Source: Halonotius pteroides (lineage in GTDB: Archaea > Halobacteriota > Halobacteria > Halobacteriales > Haloferacaceae). Taken from it: a stretch of DNA of 64,000 bases. A program made the translations under genes and the position numbers. Positions within the stretch are counted from its first letter, which is position 1; each line of letters begins with the position of its first letter. Under the pieces are notes generated by a model. That model saw only the letters and a program-made list of their open reading frames with translations. It was not told the origin of the DNA and searched no databases. Positions 34,584-42,827 of the stretch are shown piece after piece. The stretch spans positions 88,401 through 152,400 of the forward strand of contig NZ_QMDW01000005.1 of NCBI RefSeq assembly GCF_003605635.1. Direction: 5' to 3'.

Positions 34584-34822
34584 TTAGTCTTACTTCCGCG
34601 GTTTAATCTGAACGAGTAGCACGATCTCCAGAGAGGCGGTGCTGTCTGTCGGTTTTGATTGACTACCTGGGAATACATCACGGATTGGAGCGTTTCACTG
34701 TGGAGCCGGCGTGGGAGCCTACCACCGCTCAAACGACACAGACGCTACAGAGAGACCCTCTCTATACTACGCGAAACCGGCCCAAAACGGCGACCTGCTA
34801 AACCGCGGAAGTAGGATTAGCG
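34582..34822. mobile_element. MITE-like element
   Basis: About 240 bp bounded by inverted repeats TACTTCCGCGGTTTA and TAAACCGCGGAAGTA (15/15), with GATTAG directly repeated just outside (34582-34587 and 34815-34820) as a possible target duplication. No coding frame inside. Confidence 0.5.
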
Positions 34823-34857
34823 TGTAACTCTTATTCCGAGGATGTCATCTGAGCCAA

Positions 34858-34887
34858 TTTGTCGCCCCCCGCGTCGGTAGCGGGGCG
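34858..34887 (+). promoter_or_regulatory. Leader hairpin H11
   Basis: TTTGTCGCCCCCCGCGTCGG then TAGCGGGGCG, 42 nt before the ATG at 34930. Confidence 0.78.
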
Positions 34888-34929
34888 TCCAGCAGACGAC
34901 CTGCGTCCGCACTCCGTCCTTCGTCAATC

Positions 34930-35946
34930 ATGTCCTGTCGAACCATCCACTCAGCCGACGGCAGTGTGCCCCACCTAGCGTTGCCACCAGGCGCACTCGC
35001 CCACATGGACCGTGACTACGACTACGAAGTTGATCGCGATCCACCGAACGTCGAACCCATCGAACACCAGATTCGCCTTGATTTCATGTTCGGTGGGGCT
35101 ATTCGTCGCGACCAGCTCCTCGGAGACTACAATCCCTGGTCGTACAAGGCCGAGACTCCCGCAACCCATCCCTGGCGAGGGGTAAAACAGAAGCCGAGGG
35201 GCCTCGATTACGCCGAAGCATCGTGTGATGTATGGATTCGCGAAGAGGAGATGTTCTACGAACACGCCGACGATGACACTGTTCTGGTCGACGCACCTGC
35301 CTACCTTGCCGCACGTATCCGTGAAGCTAGTGAGCAATCCGACCCTCACGAAGCCGTCCGTAAGGTGCGTAAGGACCGGGAGAAGTGGTATCAGGAACTC
35401 ATCCCCGGCGCGAATCTCCGCCAGATCCTCAAGGAGTCGTCCTATGGGTCGCTGATCGAGAAGTGCATTGGACCCACCCCCGACGCCAACCACCTCCTCG
35501 AGCACAACACCTTCGTAGGGATGGTCCTCGTCGACGACGACACCAACTCCGACGCAATCGCCCGAGAACATGACCTCGACTCGGTGTACGTCCTCCACGA
35601 ATCTGCGCTCTCACACGCGAACACCGACGAACCAGTGGCTCTCGCTGACTACGGTATCGAACTCCCCGCACCCGTCCTTGTCGGAGAATACGACAGCGGG
35701 AGCCAGTACCCATTCATCCCGTGGGGGGACGCCCTCACCTGTTCGTGCCCGTACAAGCAATCCGCTCCCTTCCGCGTGATGTGTAAACACGAACTTCTCG
35801 CGAGCATCGTCTGCGGCGACCACGACTCAATATTCATCCCTCTCACCCGGGGTATCCACGTCCCTCACCGCGCTCGTCGATTCGTTAGTCCCGAAATTGC
35901 CGTTTCTCACCAGCCGCAAACAGCGAGAGGTCACCCGTCGCCATGA
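34930..35946 (+). CDS. SWIM zinc-finger protein
   Basis: 338 aa. Near residue 275 the sequence DALTCSCPYKQSAPFRVMCK then HELLASIVCG fits a SWIM finger (CxC, spacer, CxH). SWIM fingers bind DNA or proteins and occur in recombination-related and mobile-element proteins. The N-terminal 130 residues are acidic with Trp and Pro (YNPWSYKAETPATHPWRGVK), and the middle helix is unassigned. The stop overlaps the next ATG (ATGA), coupling it to the methyltransferase-like gene and then to a small zinc protein. It is paired in type with the SWIM protein at 52043. Confidence 0.75.
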   Translation: MSCRTIHSADGSVPHLALPPGALAHMDRDYDYEVDRDPPNVEPIEHQIRLDFMFGGAIRRDQLLGDYNPWSYKAETPATHPWRGVKQKPRGLDYAEASCDVWIREEEMFYEHADDDTVLVDAPAYLAARIREASEQSDPHEAVRKVRKDREKWYQELIPGANLRQILKESSYGSLIEKCIGPTPDANHLLEHNTFVGMVLVDDDTNSDAIAREHDLDSVYVLHESALSHANTDEPVALADYGIELPAPVLVGEYDSGSQYPFIPWGDALTCSCPYKQSAPFRVMCKHELLASIVCGDHDSIFIPLTRGIHVPHRARRFVSPEIAVSHQPQTARGHPSP

Positions 35947-36848
35947 CGACACTCTTTGACCCCGAACACCGCGAACACGTCACTGACCCGCTTGACGACA
36001 TCAGTCAGCAGACGGGCGAATCTCCCTATCAAGTCTTCTCAGATTGGATCAGTATGGCGGTCGCCAGCTTCTCCGGCGACGAAGACGCTTATCAGAAACC
36101 TCTTGATCGATATCGAGATGATGGTCGCAACGAGGAGACGATTCGAGAAATCGCGACGCTGCACGCCAACGCCCTCGGGGGTCTCGTCCTTGCGATGGAG
36201 GAAACACGAGAAGATGTCCTCGGCGGCGTCTACGAGCACTACGGTCTGACAAGCGAGCATTTCGCCCAGTACTTCACGCCCGGAGCAGTGAGCCGAGCGA
36301 TGGCCCAGATGAACCTCCCTGATGCCAACAGTATCCGTGAGGCAACGCCGGAGGGGCCGCTCGTTATCGGTGATGTCTCTGGGTGCGGGAGCGGTCGACT
36401 CATCGTCGACAGTGCCCATCGATTCCGGGACCTCGCACCAAAGGCTCCAGCCGTCTATCTCGGATACGACAAAGATCCTCTCTGCGCGAAGATGGCCGTT
36501 CTCAACTTCGTGCTCAACGATATGACCGGGTACGTCCTCCTCGGTGACGCCTTGAAACTCGACGCCCACCGGGTGTGGTTCATCAGTACTGCCCAACTCA
36601 TAGGGGGCGACCATCCTGTACGAGAACTCGACACGAGCGAGCGTGACCGCGTCCTCGCCCGATTCTTCGGTGTATCCCTCGTCGACGACGACACCGACGC
36701 CGGCGCCGCACAAGAGGAACCGGACACCGAATCTGAGCTGGACGTCGACCCGGAACCGACACCCGAAGAATCAACACCCGCACCGAACCTCGATGTCACG
36801 CTCGACCCGAGTGATACCTCCCAGGCTGGTTTCGACGAGTTCGCATGA
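35943..36848 (+). CDS. N6-DNA-methylase-like protein, catalytic motif not seen
   Basis: 301 aa. The arrangement follows the HsdM/N6-methylase fold: a helical N-terminal part, HFAQYFTPGAVSRAMAQM, the SAM-binding motif DVSGCGSGRLIVDSA (motif I), and VYLGYDKDPLCAKMAVLN (motif II). After that, where NPPY/F should stand, it reads LGDALKLDAHRVWFISTAQL, so no catalytic tetrapeptide is visible. The C-terminal 70 residues are acidic and repetitive. It is coupled by ATGA to both neighbours. It may bind DNA or SAM without methylating, or regulate a modification complex. Confidence 0.75.
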   Translation: MTTLFDPEHREHVTDPLDDISQQTGESPYQVFSDWISMAVASFSGDEDAYQKPLDRYRDDGRNEETIREIATLHANALGGLVLAMEETREDVLGGVYEHYGLTSEHFAQYFTPGAVSRAMAQMNLPDANSIREATPEGPLVIGDVSGCGSGRLIVDSAHRFRDLAPKAPAVYLGYDKDPLCAKMAVLNFVLNDMTGYVLLGDALKLDAHRVWFISTAQLIGGDHPVRELDTSERDRVLARFFGVSLVDDDTDAGAAQEEPDTESELDVDPEPTPEESTPAPNLDVTLDPSDTSQAGFDEFA

Positions 36849-37144
36849 CCATCTCCTGCAATCGCGACGGCTGTGATCGAACGTGGCTCCGCGATCCCGT
36901 GCTTGAGGTAGGGTGCCCATCGTGTAGCGCTCCTATCGGCACGAAGTGCAAGCGCCCGTCGGGGCACGCCGGTAATTTCGTTCATCCGCACGGAAAGCGT
37001 GACCGCCTCGCTGTCGACGAAGGCCACTACGGAACGTGTCCACTCGATATCTGCGCTGAAGCACTCGAAGACATAGATCGACCGGATACGCCCACCGAGG
37101 AAGATGGAGATACTATCGAACAGGTCTCGATCGGAACATTTTGA
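36845..37144 (+). CDS. Small zinc-binding protein (phage-type zf)
   Basis: 99 aa. Two zinc knuckles: CNRDGC and CPSCSAPIGTKCKRPSGHAG with a following HPHGKRDRLAVDEGHYG. The CPxC-x-PxGxxC-x-P-x-GH pattern is the small DNA-binding zinc finger common in phages and actinobacterial or haloarchaeal mobile elements. The start overlaps the stop of the methylase-like gene (ATGA), so it is the third gene of the 34930-37144 operon. Confidence 0.75.
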   Translation: MTISCNRDGCDRTWLRDPVLEVGCPSCSAPIGTKCKRPSGHAGNFVHPHGKRDRLAVDEGHYGTCPLDICAEALEDIDRPDTPTEEDGDTIEQVSIGTF

Positions 37145-37166
37145 ATTGTTCCTCCGGCGTTCAGCG

Positions 37167-37203
37167 TCCTACGTTACAGTACGGACGCGAGCGTAGAGTA
37201 GGA
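37167..37203. promoter_or_regulatory. Operator-like dyad O3
   Basis: TCCTACGTTACAGTAC with a weaker right arm GTAGAGTAGGA, ending 5 bp before hairpin H12. Confidence 0.6.
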
Positions 37204-37207
37204 CCAG

Positions 37208-37234
37208 TTTTGTCGCCCCCCGTGCCGGTGAGGG
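37208..37234 (+). promoter_or_regulatory. Leader hairpin H12
   Basis: TTTTGTCGCCCCCCGTGCCG then GTGAGGGA, 10 nt before the ATG at 37245. This spacing lets the GGTGAGG arm act as ribosome binding site. Confidence 0.8.
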
Positions 37235-37244
37235 ACGTACAAAC

Positions 37245-37580
37245 ATGACCTATGAAGTCGCAGGAGACGCGCCTGAACGCACCCGTAGTGAAGTAGAACA
37301 GCTCCACGAACTCGCGGTCAACACGTTTGGCTACGCCACCGACCACGTCCTCTTCACCGCACACGGCGACGGGACAATCTCCGGTCGAATCGCCCTCCCT
37401 ACCGGTCGTCCGTACGATGACACGGACGACGATCGGGAGCGCACAACACTCCACGACCGAATCGCCCGTCGCTTTCAGAACAACAACGACACCGATCCCG
37501 ACCCACCCGCCGTCTGCGCACCCATCACCCCAGACGCACCGAGCGCGAATATCCCGGACGAAGCGCAAGCCAGTGCATGA
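37245..37580 (+). CDS. Hypothetical protein, first gene of a three-gene operon
   Basis: 111 aa, not recognised. A compact domain (residues 1-75: SEVEQLHELAVNTFGYATDH, VLFTAHGDGTISGRIALP) is followed by a Pro/Asp-rich tail. It is expressed from dyad O3 and hairpin H12 and overlaps the next gene by ATGA, so the three genes 37245, 37577 and 37987 are translated as a unit. Confidence 0.7.
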   Translation: MTYEVAGDAPERTRSEVEQLHELAVNTFGYATDHVLFTAHGDGTISGRIALPTGRPYDDTDDDRERTTLHDRIARRFQNNNDTDPDPPAVCAPITPDAPSANIPDEAQASA

Positions 37581-37990
37581 CCGGTGACTCTACGCCCAAT
37601 AACGTGCCTCGGTGGGAGGAGATCGACCTCGATGCTATCGACTACGAGGCGCGTGATGGTCTCTCATCCGGTCACGAGCGCACGCTTCGAGCACTGCGGT
37701 CGAAAATCGGCTCTACGGAGGCGCTGCTCCGACGCTATCTTAGAGAACTCGGTGTCTCATCCGGGGGTGACCTCGCCAAAGTCAGTATCCCGACGCATCT
37801 GCAGTATCGTGACCCGTTCGCGTTCGACCGAGCTCGCCGAGCCCGGAGCTCCCAGATGACCCTCGAGAGTCAGCGAAATCGCTTTTCTCGGGTGTATGCC
37901 GACCACTGTGCCGAGAAAGCTCGCCTCCGTGAGAAAGCCGAGGCCAAAGGTGACGGTGGCACTAATGATGGGGAGGCAGTCTCCGAATGA
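37577..37990 (+). CDS. Hypothetical basic-helical protein
   Basis: 137 aa, not recognised. Helical and Arg-rich: SSGHERTLRALRSKIGSTEA and LLRRYLRELGVSSGGD, then a C-terminal coiled region with charged residues. The pattern could be a small DNA-binding or structural protein. Overlaps both neighbours by ATGA. Confidence 0.7.
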   Translation: MTGDSTPNNVPRWEEIDLDAIDYEARDGLSSGHERTLRALRSKIGSTEALLRRYLRELGVSSGGDLAKVSIPTHLQYRDPFAFDRARRARSSQMTLESQRNRFSRVYADHCAEKARLREKAEAKGDGGTNDGEAVSE

Positions 37991-38364
37991 CTCAGACCTT
38001 CATTCCAACACCGGTCCCCGAACCGCTACCGCTCGTCGAATCTCTCGTCGACGATGTCCTCGGTGAACTCGACGAGATGAAAACCTCGCTCGAAATAGTG
38101 AATTCCGACCAACTGCTCGAGGCTCGCTACTCGGCGTTTGACGATCTCCTCCATACTGACCGCGACCCCTTTGGAAGCGATCTCGTCGTCATCGCCTATA
38201 CGCTCCAGACCCTTGCTCGGGTGTACGATCTCCACGACGTCCAAGAGCCTGCTCAATTCCCTGATTGCGCAACAACCCTTACTGAGACGTTTCGGTCTGG
38301 TCTACTGTGGCATCATCTTGAGGCGGCCGTCACCATCGAACTCCTGGACGAACCAAATAGCTGA
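37987..38364 (+). CDS. Acidic helical hypothetical protein
   Basis: 125 aa, not recognised. Mostly helical, acidic, with VDDVLGELDEMKTSLEIVNS and IAYTLQTLARVYDLHDVQ. Last gene of the ATGA-coupled three-gene operon. Just downstream is hairpin H13 and the DpdA-like gene. Confidence 0.7.
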   Translation: MTQTFIPTPVPEPLPLVESLVDDVLGELDEMKTSLEIVNSDQLLEARYSAFDDLLHTDRDPFGSDLVVIAYTLQTLARVYDLHDVQEPAQFPDCATTLTETFRSGLLWHHLEAAVTIELLDEPNS

Positions 38365-38450
38365 GATTTCGACTCCGATTCAATCCGCGACAAACTGTGC
38401 ATCTCGTTAACCCCGAATTGCTCGGCCGCCAAGCCACCCGACTGCCTCCG

Positions 38451-38474
38451 TTTGTCGCTCGCTGGAGGGTGCGC
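38451..38474 (+). promoter_or_regulatory. Leader hairpin H13 (weak)
   Basis: TTTGTCGCTCGCTGGAGGGT then GCGCGA. The T-run and GGAGGGTG are kept but the C-run is gone; the stem is TCGC/GCGA. It lies 13 nt before the ATG at 38488. Confidence 0.55.
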
Positions 38475-38487
38475 GAGATCAGAGACG

Positions 38488-39705
38488 ATGTCCTCAGAAG
38501 CACCCGCCAGTCCCGGTCAGCGATCGCCTTCTCACGGTGAATCGCTATCGCCCGGAGTACAGGAGAGTGAGCGGTTCAAGTTCCACTACACGGTCGGGTC
38601 CGGATCATCGCGAAAAGCCATCGGGACGGCTGCACTTGCCGCCACAAATCCCGACGTACTCGATCTCGACGACCTGGAAGCGCTTCTCACTGCTGGTGTC
38701 GACCTCAACGCCATCCCACACCCTGGATATGCGATGATATCCTACGCTCGCCGGGACAATCGCCCTTTCGAGGGGCCGAACTGGTTCATCGATTCCGGCG
38801 GGTACAGCGTTCAGAAGAAGTTCAACCATTACCCGACGAGCATTGACGACTATGTTGCCTACTTGAGCGAGTACGACGATCAAATCGAAAAGTACACCCT
38901 CCGGGATTGGGCGTGTGCCCACGATCTTCTTCGCGACGCCGACCGGGATGTCCGCACCCACCAGGAGTGGTCAATACGCGACCACGTCTACTGCCTGGAA
39001 GCTGCGGAGGGAGCCGGTCTCACCGCCGAACCCGTTGCCGTCTTGCAGGGGCACGACATCGAAGAGTATCTGTGGTCGTTCGACTACCTCAAAGAGCACG
39101 GCCTCGCCTCACCAACGCTTGGCATCGGGTCAATTCTTCGCCCGAACAAAACCAATGAAGTTCGTGCGATCATTCAGGAGTTGCGCGACGCTATCCCCTC
39201 GAAGTATGCGCTCCACGGCTTCGGGATCTCGAAGACCGTTCTCGAGGACGCCGAGACCCTCCGGGCACTCGATTCGGCCGATACGACGTCGTGGCAGTCG
39301 AAGGCCGCTCACGCTCGTGTGACTGACCCTGAGTGGGCTGACCGCGTCCCCGCCTGGATTCGCACTCTCCAAGCGTACATGGACTACGGCGATGCCGTCG
39401 ACGCACTCATCGCGGCTGCCTACGCCGATGAGCCGGCAGACGCAGCAACCGCATCCGGGCGCTTGCGAGTCGTCCCCCTCAGCGCGTTCGCTGCCGGGAA
39501 GCCGAGCCGTCCTGACGTTGCCGACCCGTTGGTTGAGTGTATCTGTGGGAACCTAATCGACCCGAATCGGCATCCATACGAGGAAAATACCGCCTGGTGT
39601 CGATTCTGCGAGCAACTCCAGTTCAACCTATGGAACAGGCAGTTCTGTCTGGACGACACCGACGGCGCTGAGACAGAAGAGCCATGTCCTTCGAAAGAAC
39701 TGTAG
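38488..39705 (+). CDS. DpdA/TGT-like transglycosylase-fold protein
   Basis: 405 aa from the ATG at 38488. The TIM-barrel TGT mark is NWFIDSGGYSVQKKFNHYP, where the Asp of DSGG is the position of the substrate-recognising Asp in tRNA-guanine transglycosylases. It is followed by VAVLQGHDIEEYLWSFDYLK, LGIGSILRP and YALHGFGISKTVL, in the order expected of the barrel. The C-terminal 50 residues add a zinc-type site (CICGNLIDP then CRFCEQL). DpdA proteins are TGT homologues that put 7-deazaguanine into DNA in some bacteria, phages and haloviruses. That this copy acts on DNA is an inference from the mobile context and the DUF6884-like gene at 48518. Confidence 0.75.
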   Translation: MSSEAPASPGQRSPSHGESLSPGVQESERFKFHYTVGSGSSRKAIGTAALAATNPDVLDLDDLEALLTAGVDLNAIPHPGYAMISYARRDNRPFEGPNWFIDSGGYSVQKKFNHYPTSIDDYVAYLSEYDDQIEKYTLRDWACAHDLLRDADRDVRTHQEWSIRDHVYCLEAAEGAGLTAEPVAVLQGHDIEEYLWSFDYLKEHGLASPTLGIGSILRPNKTNEVRAIIQELRDAIPSKYALHGFGISKTVLEDAETLRALDSADTTSWQSKAAHARVTDPEWADRVPAWIRTLQAYMDYGDAVDALIAAAYADEPADAATASGRLRVVPLSAFAAGKPSRPDVADPLVECICGNLIDPNRHPYEENTAWCRFCEQLQFNLWNRQFCLDDTDGAETEEPCPSKEL

Positions 39706-39762
39706 CCGCCACATTTGATGTGATTCAGTCTCACTTATGAGCAGACCAGTCCTACTGTACCT

Positions 39763-40107
39763 GTGAATATTACCTCCAAATATCCGACCCTCAGCCTCGA
39801 ATCAGAGTTCGAGGCGGACTCCTTCACCATGATTACCATCATGGATGGTCCAGGGGTGAACGGCCTCGAGCGATACTTTCTCGGGTACTATGATGAGGAT
39901 CTTCGCGACGATGATGGCTCCTTCCTCGCCCGTCCCGTCGGGCATCACGAACTCCCTCACCCGATGACGCTTCCTGAGATCGAAGAGTGGGCGCTCGATT
40001 ATCTCAGCGTCCCAGAAGAAGCCCTCACCGAATGTGAGGCTCGACAACTCCGAGAGAAACGAGCACGAGAAGGAGAACAGTCCGCCGACGAACGCGAACA
40101 GGTGTAG
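39763..40107 (+). CDS. Acidic hypothetical protein
   Basis: 114 aa from a GTG. Strand-rich N-terminal half (ERYFLGYYDEDLRDDDGSFL, ARPVGHHELPHPMTLPEIEE) and a helical charged end. Not recognised. No leader hairpin and no Shine-Dalgarno are obvious; it lies 57 bp after the DpdA-like gene, so it may be on the same transcript. An internal ATG at residue 23 is an alternative start. Confidence 0.55.
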   Translation: MNITSKYPTLSLESEFEADSFTMITIMDGPGVNGLERYFLGYYDEDLRDDDGSFLARPVGHHELPHPMTLPEIEEWALDYLSVPEEALTECEARQLREKRAREGEQSADEREQV

Positions 40108-40124
40108 AAGCGGGACCGCCCTCT

Positions 40125-40988
40125 ATGATGATTCCTCAAGATCCGCTCTCCCAATCGAAAGCAGTCACTCCCGGCAGCACTCGACGAGTAACCCGTCGGA
40201 CTGTTCTCGGCGGTATTGGGACAGTTGGCCTCGCCAGCCTCGCCGGATGTCTCGGCGTCTTCGGCGCAGAACCCGTCAACAGCGAGCAGAACGCGACTGA
40301 CGAAGACGGACCCGGGAGCGGTGGTGGGCAGACTCCTGCTCGAACGTTCACGACGACGAACCAACCCGACACCAGCGACGGAACCCCCGAACCAACGCCC
40401 GAGCCTGACCCTGACGACGATAGACCTGGTGGACTGCCGAACGGTCCCGGCGTGATGCCTGGCGACCTCCCCCCTTCGTACACCAGATATCCTGAACGCT
40501 TCGACCCAATTGACCGCGTCTATGTCGGGCCGATCACCTCGCCCGCCACGAACGACTGGAATCCGCATTACGATGATCCCGAGCCTGGGAAGAAACTCGC
40601 CGACGTTGCCGTCCACAATTCGACCATCGAGGACTGGGTCGTGAGCCCGCCCCACACGATGCACCGGGTGGATGGGCTAGAGCTCACCGTCGACGGCGAC
40701 GGTGCGTTCACGGCAGAGGGCGGCTTCCACTACAGAAACAAGTGCGGATACTTTGGCGTCAATCATCTCTATGTTAGGGGGCCCACCGCGACGATCTACC
40801 TCGCGTACAGCCACGACCCTGCCTGCTCCGAGAGTGAGGTTCGCGACGAAGAGGGGTATTGGTACGGGCCTGTTACGGTGACGGGGAGCCTCGATGGAGA
40901 CTTCGATACGCTTCGTATCATCCTCCTCAACGGGAACGAGAACCTCGGCGAGTTTAATTCTACAGACACAATTGAATTTGGGATATAG
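40125..40988 (+). CDS. Tat-exported lipoprotein of unknown function
   Basis: 287 aa. Twin-arginine signal (RRVTRRTVLGGIGTVGLASL then AGC, lipobox with Cys at about residue 43), then a Thr/Asn/Pro/Asp linker to about residue 115. The mature part has LKxxx-poor strands, conserved Tyr/Trp/Gly stretches (FHYRNKCGYFGVNHLYVRGP, ATIYLAYSHDPACSESEVRD) and two Cys that could form a disulfide. The family is unknown. Cell-surface location is predicted from the signal. It starts 17 bp after the 39763 gene. Confidence 0.8.
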   Translation: MMIPQDPLSQSKAVTPGSTRRVTRRTVLGGIGTVGLASLAGCLGVFGAEPVNSEQNATDEDGPGSGGGQTPARTFTTTNQPDTSDGTPEPTPEPDPDDDRPGGLPNGPGVMPGDLPPSYTRYPERFDPIDRVYVGPITSPATNDWNPHYDDPEPGKKLADVAVHNSTIEDWVVSPPHTMHRVDGLELTVDGDGAFTAEGGFHYRNKCGYFGVNHLYVRGPTATIYLAYSHDPACSESEVRDEEGYWYGPVTVTGSLDGDFDTLRIILLNGNENLGEFNSTDTIEFGI

Positions 40989-41050
40989 TGGTCCGTCATG
41001 GCTAAACTCATCAATAGAAATCCAAGACCGGCCTGCCCACGGCCTACTCG

Positions 41051-41077
41051 TTTGTCGCCCCCGGACGCGGTGCGGGG
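41051..41077 (+). promoter_or_regulatory. Leader hairpin H14
   Basis: TTTGTCGCCCCCGGACGCGG then TGCGGGG, 62 bp after the lipoprotein stop and 85 nt before the next start. Confidence 0.72.
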
Positions 41078-41162
41078 ATCGCCTGCCTCATCAACCCCAC
41101 TAATCCGCACGACGTGAGAATCATATCAGGCGAATCACCCGTTCCTACAGGAACTACGATCT

Positions 41163-41648
41163 ATGAGTACTGATACCGACACCAGCGCCAGCGTACCGAA
41201 CCGACACCGCTCGTTCACTGTGCATCACCAGTCTGTTTTCGTGACAACTGAACACGAAGACGAAGCTCAAGATGACCCCGAAAATACCGAGACGAAGACC
41301 ATCGACGGGGCCGGTTTGCTTGCCCTCGATGACGAACCCTTCGAGACCACGCTCTTTCACCACGGAGTCAACGTTGATACCCGGGAGCGAGCCTCACGAA
41401 TCGAGACCGGCGGCTCCGACGAGTTCGTCGACAACCGTTCTCTCTCCGCTATCCGTGCTCAGAACGGTGAGAAGACGGTTCCCGAGGACGCGTTCGGACG
41501 CCAGAGGACGCTGTTTGCAGATACCGCCGTCGATCAGCGCACCCTCGATGGGGACAAAGCCAGCGCTCGCTTCATGTTCGAGGCCGACCAGCGCCGCCAA
41601 CAAGCGGACTCTCGCGAACAGGACGCGTCTCGCGTACCCTATCAGTGA
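41163..41648 (+). CDS. Acidic hypothetical protein
   Basis: 161 aa, not recognised. Short acidic tail, then RHRSFTVHHQSVFVTTEHED, then DGAGLLALDDEPFETTLFHH and a polar helical end (FMFEADQRRQQADSREQDAS). No membrane segment. The start at 41163 follows hairpin H14 at a longer distance than usual. Confidence 0.65.
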   Translation: MSTDTDTSASVPNRHRSFTVHHQSVFVTTEHEDEAQDDPENTETKTIDGAGLLALDDEPFETTLFHHGVNVDTRERASRIETGGSDEFVDNRSLSAIRAQNGEKTVPEDAFGRQRTLFADTAVDQRTLDGDKASARFMFEADQRRQQADSREQDASRVPYQ

Positions 41649-41709
41649 ACCCCCTTTTGCTTCAAGCTCGCCGCTAGTGCTTGCGCTCGTTTATATTAGA
41701 GAACAATCT

Positions 41710-41736
41710 ATGAAGGAGGGAGGAATCCCTCCATGA
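41710..41736 (+). CDS. 8-codon upstream ORF coupled to 41733
   Basis: ATG at 41710 reads MKEGGIPP and ends in a TGA that overlaps the next ATG (ATGA). Within it, GGAGGGA and TCCCTCC form a hairpin that ends against the next start codon. The pair looks like a translational switch: reading the mini-ORF would open the hairpin. Confidence 0.4.
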   Translation: MKEGGIPP

Positions 41737-42497
41737 CCGCCGAAAGCCCTTGGGACGACGACCGGAGATTCTACGGCAAGGACGACTTCGGAGACACATC
41801 TTTTGAAGACGAGCATTACGGCCCCAATGACGCCGGCGAATTCTTCGTCGACGAAGCCCCGCGATGTACCCAGTGTTATCGCCCCGTCGATCCCGATCGG
41901 GCCCTCTGCAAGGAATGTGAGCGCGACACGGAACTCGAATCGGAGAATCCCTATGGACCTATTCACGACGACGTCTCCGTGACCTACGAGAAACGAATTG
42001 ACGCACTCGCGTTCGCCGTCGTGCCGGCGAAATCTCGCTTTGAGGCGATCGTCAAGGCCACCCTTGCATTCGATGCTCGAGAGAACGCCCCCAAGAAGCT
42101 CGCCGGCTTCGACGGGATGACCTTTGAGCTCCTCCACGAAGCCGACGACCCCGATATCCGTCCTTTCACTATCGGCTGGGGCGCACTCCCTGAAGCCGTG
42201 CCCGTCGCGAGCGAACGCGGCCTCGAACTATTTAATAAAGCCCACAACCGCACCAACTGGGGTGATCACCTCTCTGAAGGCCCTGAAGTTGACTTCGAAC
42301 CCGAACCTGACATCTACCTCTACGACGAGGACGGAACCGCAATCTGCCGCGCCGGGCAGTTCATAGACCTCATCGACAGCTACACCGTCCCTGATGATCC
42401 CAGCGACTACACTCAGCCCGAGTACGGCAGTACTGACGAGGAGCTATGGATCGTCCCGGCATTCACCCTGAGTGTCCATCCTACTACTGACGGTTGA
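41733..42497 (+). CDS. Acidic zinc-knuckle hypothetical protein
   Basis: 254 aa. A zinc ribbon stands near residues 47-66 (CTQCYRPVDPDRALCKECER). The rest is acidic and mixed, with HDDVSVTYEKRIDALAFAVV, SRFEAIVKATLAFDARENAP and a late ETFIDLIDSYTV-like segment, and is not recognised. A weak promoter-like GTTTATATTAGAG lies 41 bp upstream of the start. Translation is probably coupled to the short ORF and hairpin before it. No member of the leader-hairpin family precedes it. Confidence 0.7.
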   Translation: MTAESPWDDDRRFYGKDDFGDTSFEDEHYGPNDAGEFFVDEAPRCTQCYRPVDPDRALCKECERDTELESENPYGPIHDDVSVTYEKRIDALAFAVVPAKSRFEAIVKATLAFDARENAPKKLAGFDGMTFELLHEADDPDIRPFTIGWGALPEAVPVASERGLELFNKAHNRTNWGDHLSEGPEVDFEPEPDIYLYDEDGTAICRAGQFIDLIDSYTVPDDPSDYTQPEYGSTDEELWIVPAFTLSVHPTTDG

Positions 42498-42605
42498 TTA
42501 CGAGAGAGCCTGTCATAGAAAGCTCCGCGCTCTCTGTCTATCCAAGTCTTGTCAAGACTCGCGTGCAAGATACAGCGCGCATATCTCGTGGCCACCAATG
42601 AGTGA

Positions 42606-42755
42606 ATCCACCAATACAGGGACTTGATTCAGGACCCCAACTTTTCGGAGGGGTGGCGGACTCTGCACTGTTTCGTGGATTACTGGATAAATGACCCCAA
42701 ACTCGGCTCAGAGGATTTTAAGCAATTGCTGAATGGCGTGGCGCAGAATAGATAA
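42606..42755 (+). pseudogene. Possible 3' remnant of a lost gene
   Basis: After an in-frame TGA, 49 codons read like real protein: RDLIQDPNFSEGWRTLHCFV then DYWINDPKLGSEDFKQLLNG, ending at TAA. No start codon is present. It may be the tail of a gene whose front was removed when the HNH gene arrived. Weak evidence. Confidence 0.3.
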
Positions 42756-42827
42756 CCAACCGCGAAAGACACATCACACCGCTCTCGCCTCAAAGACGTG
42801 ACGGGGCGAGCCAGGACCCTCGTACAA

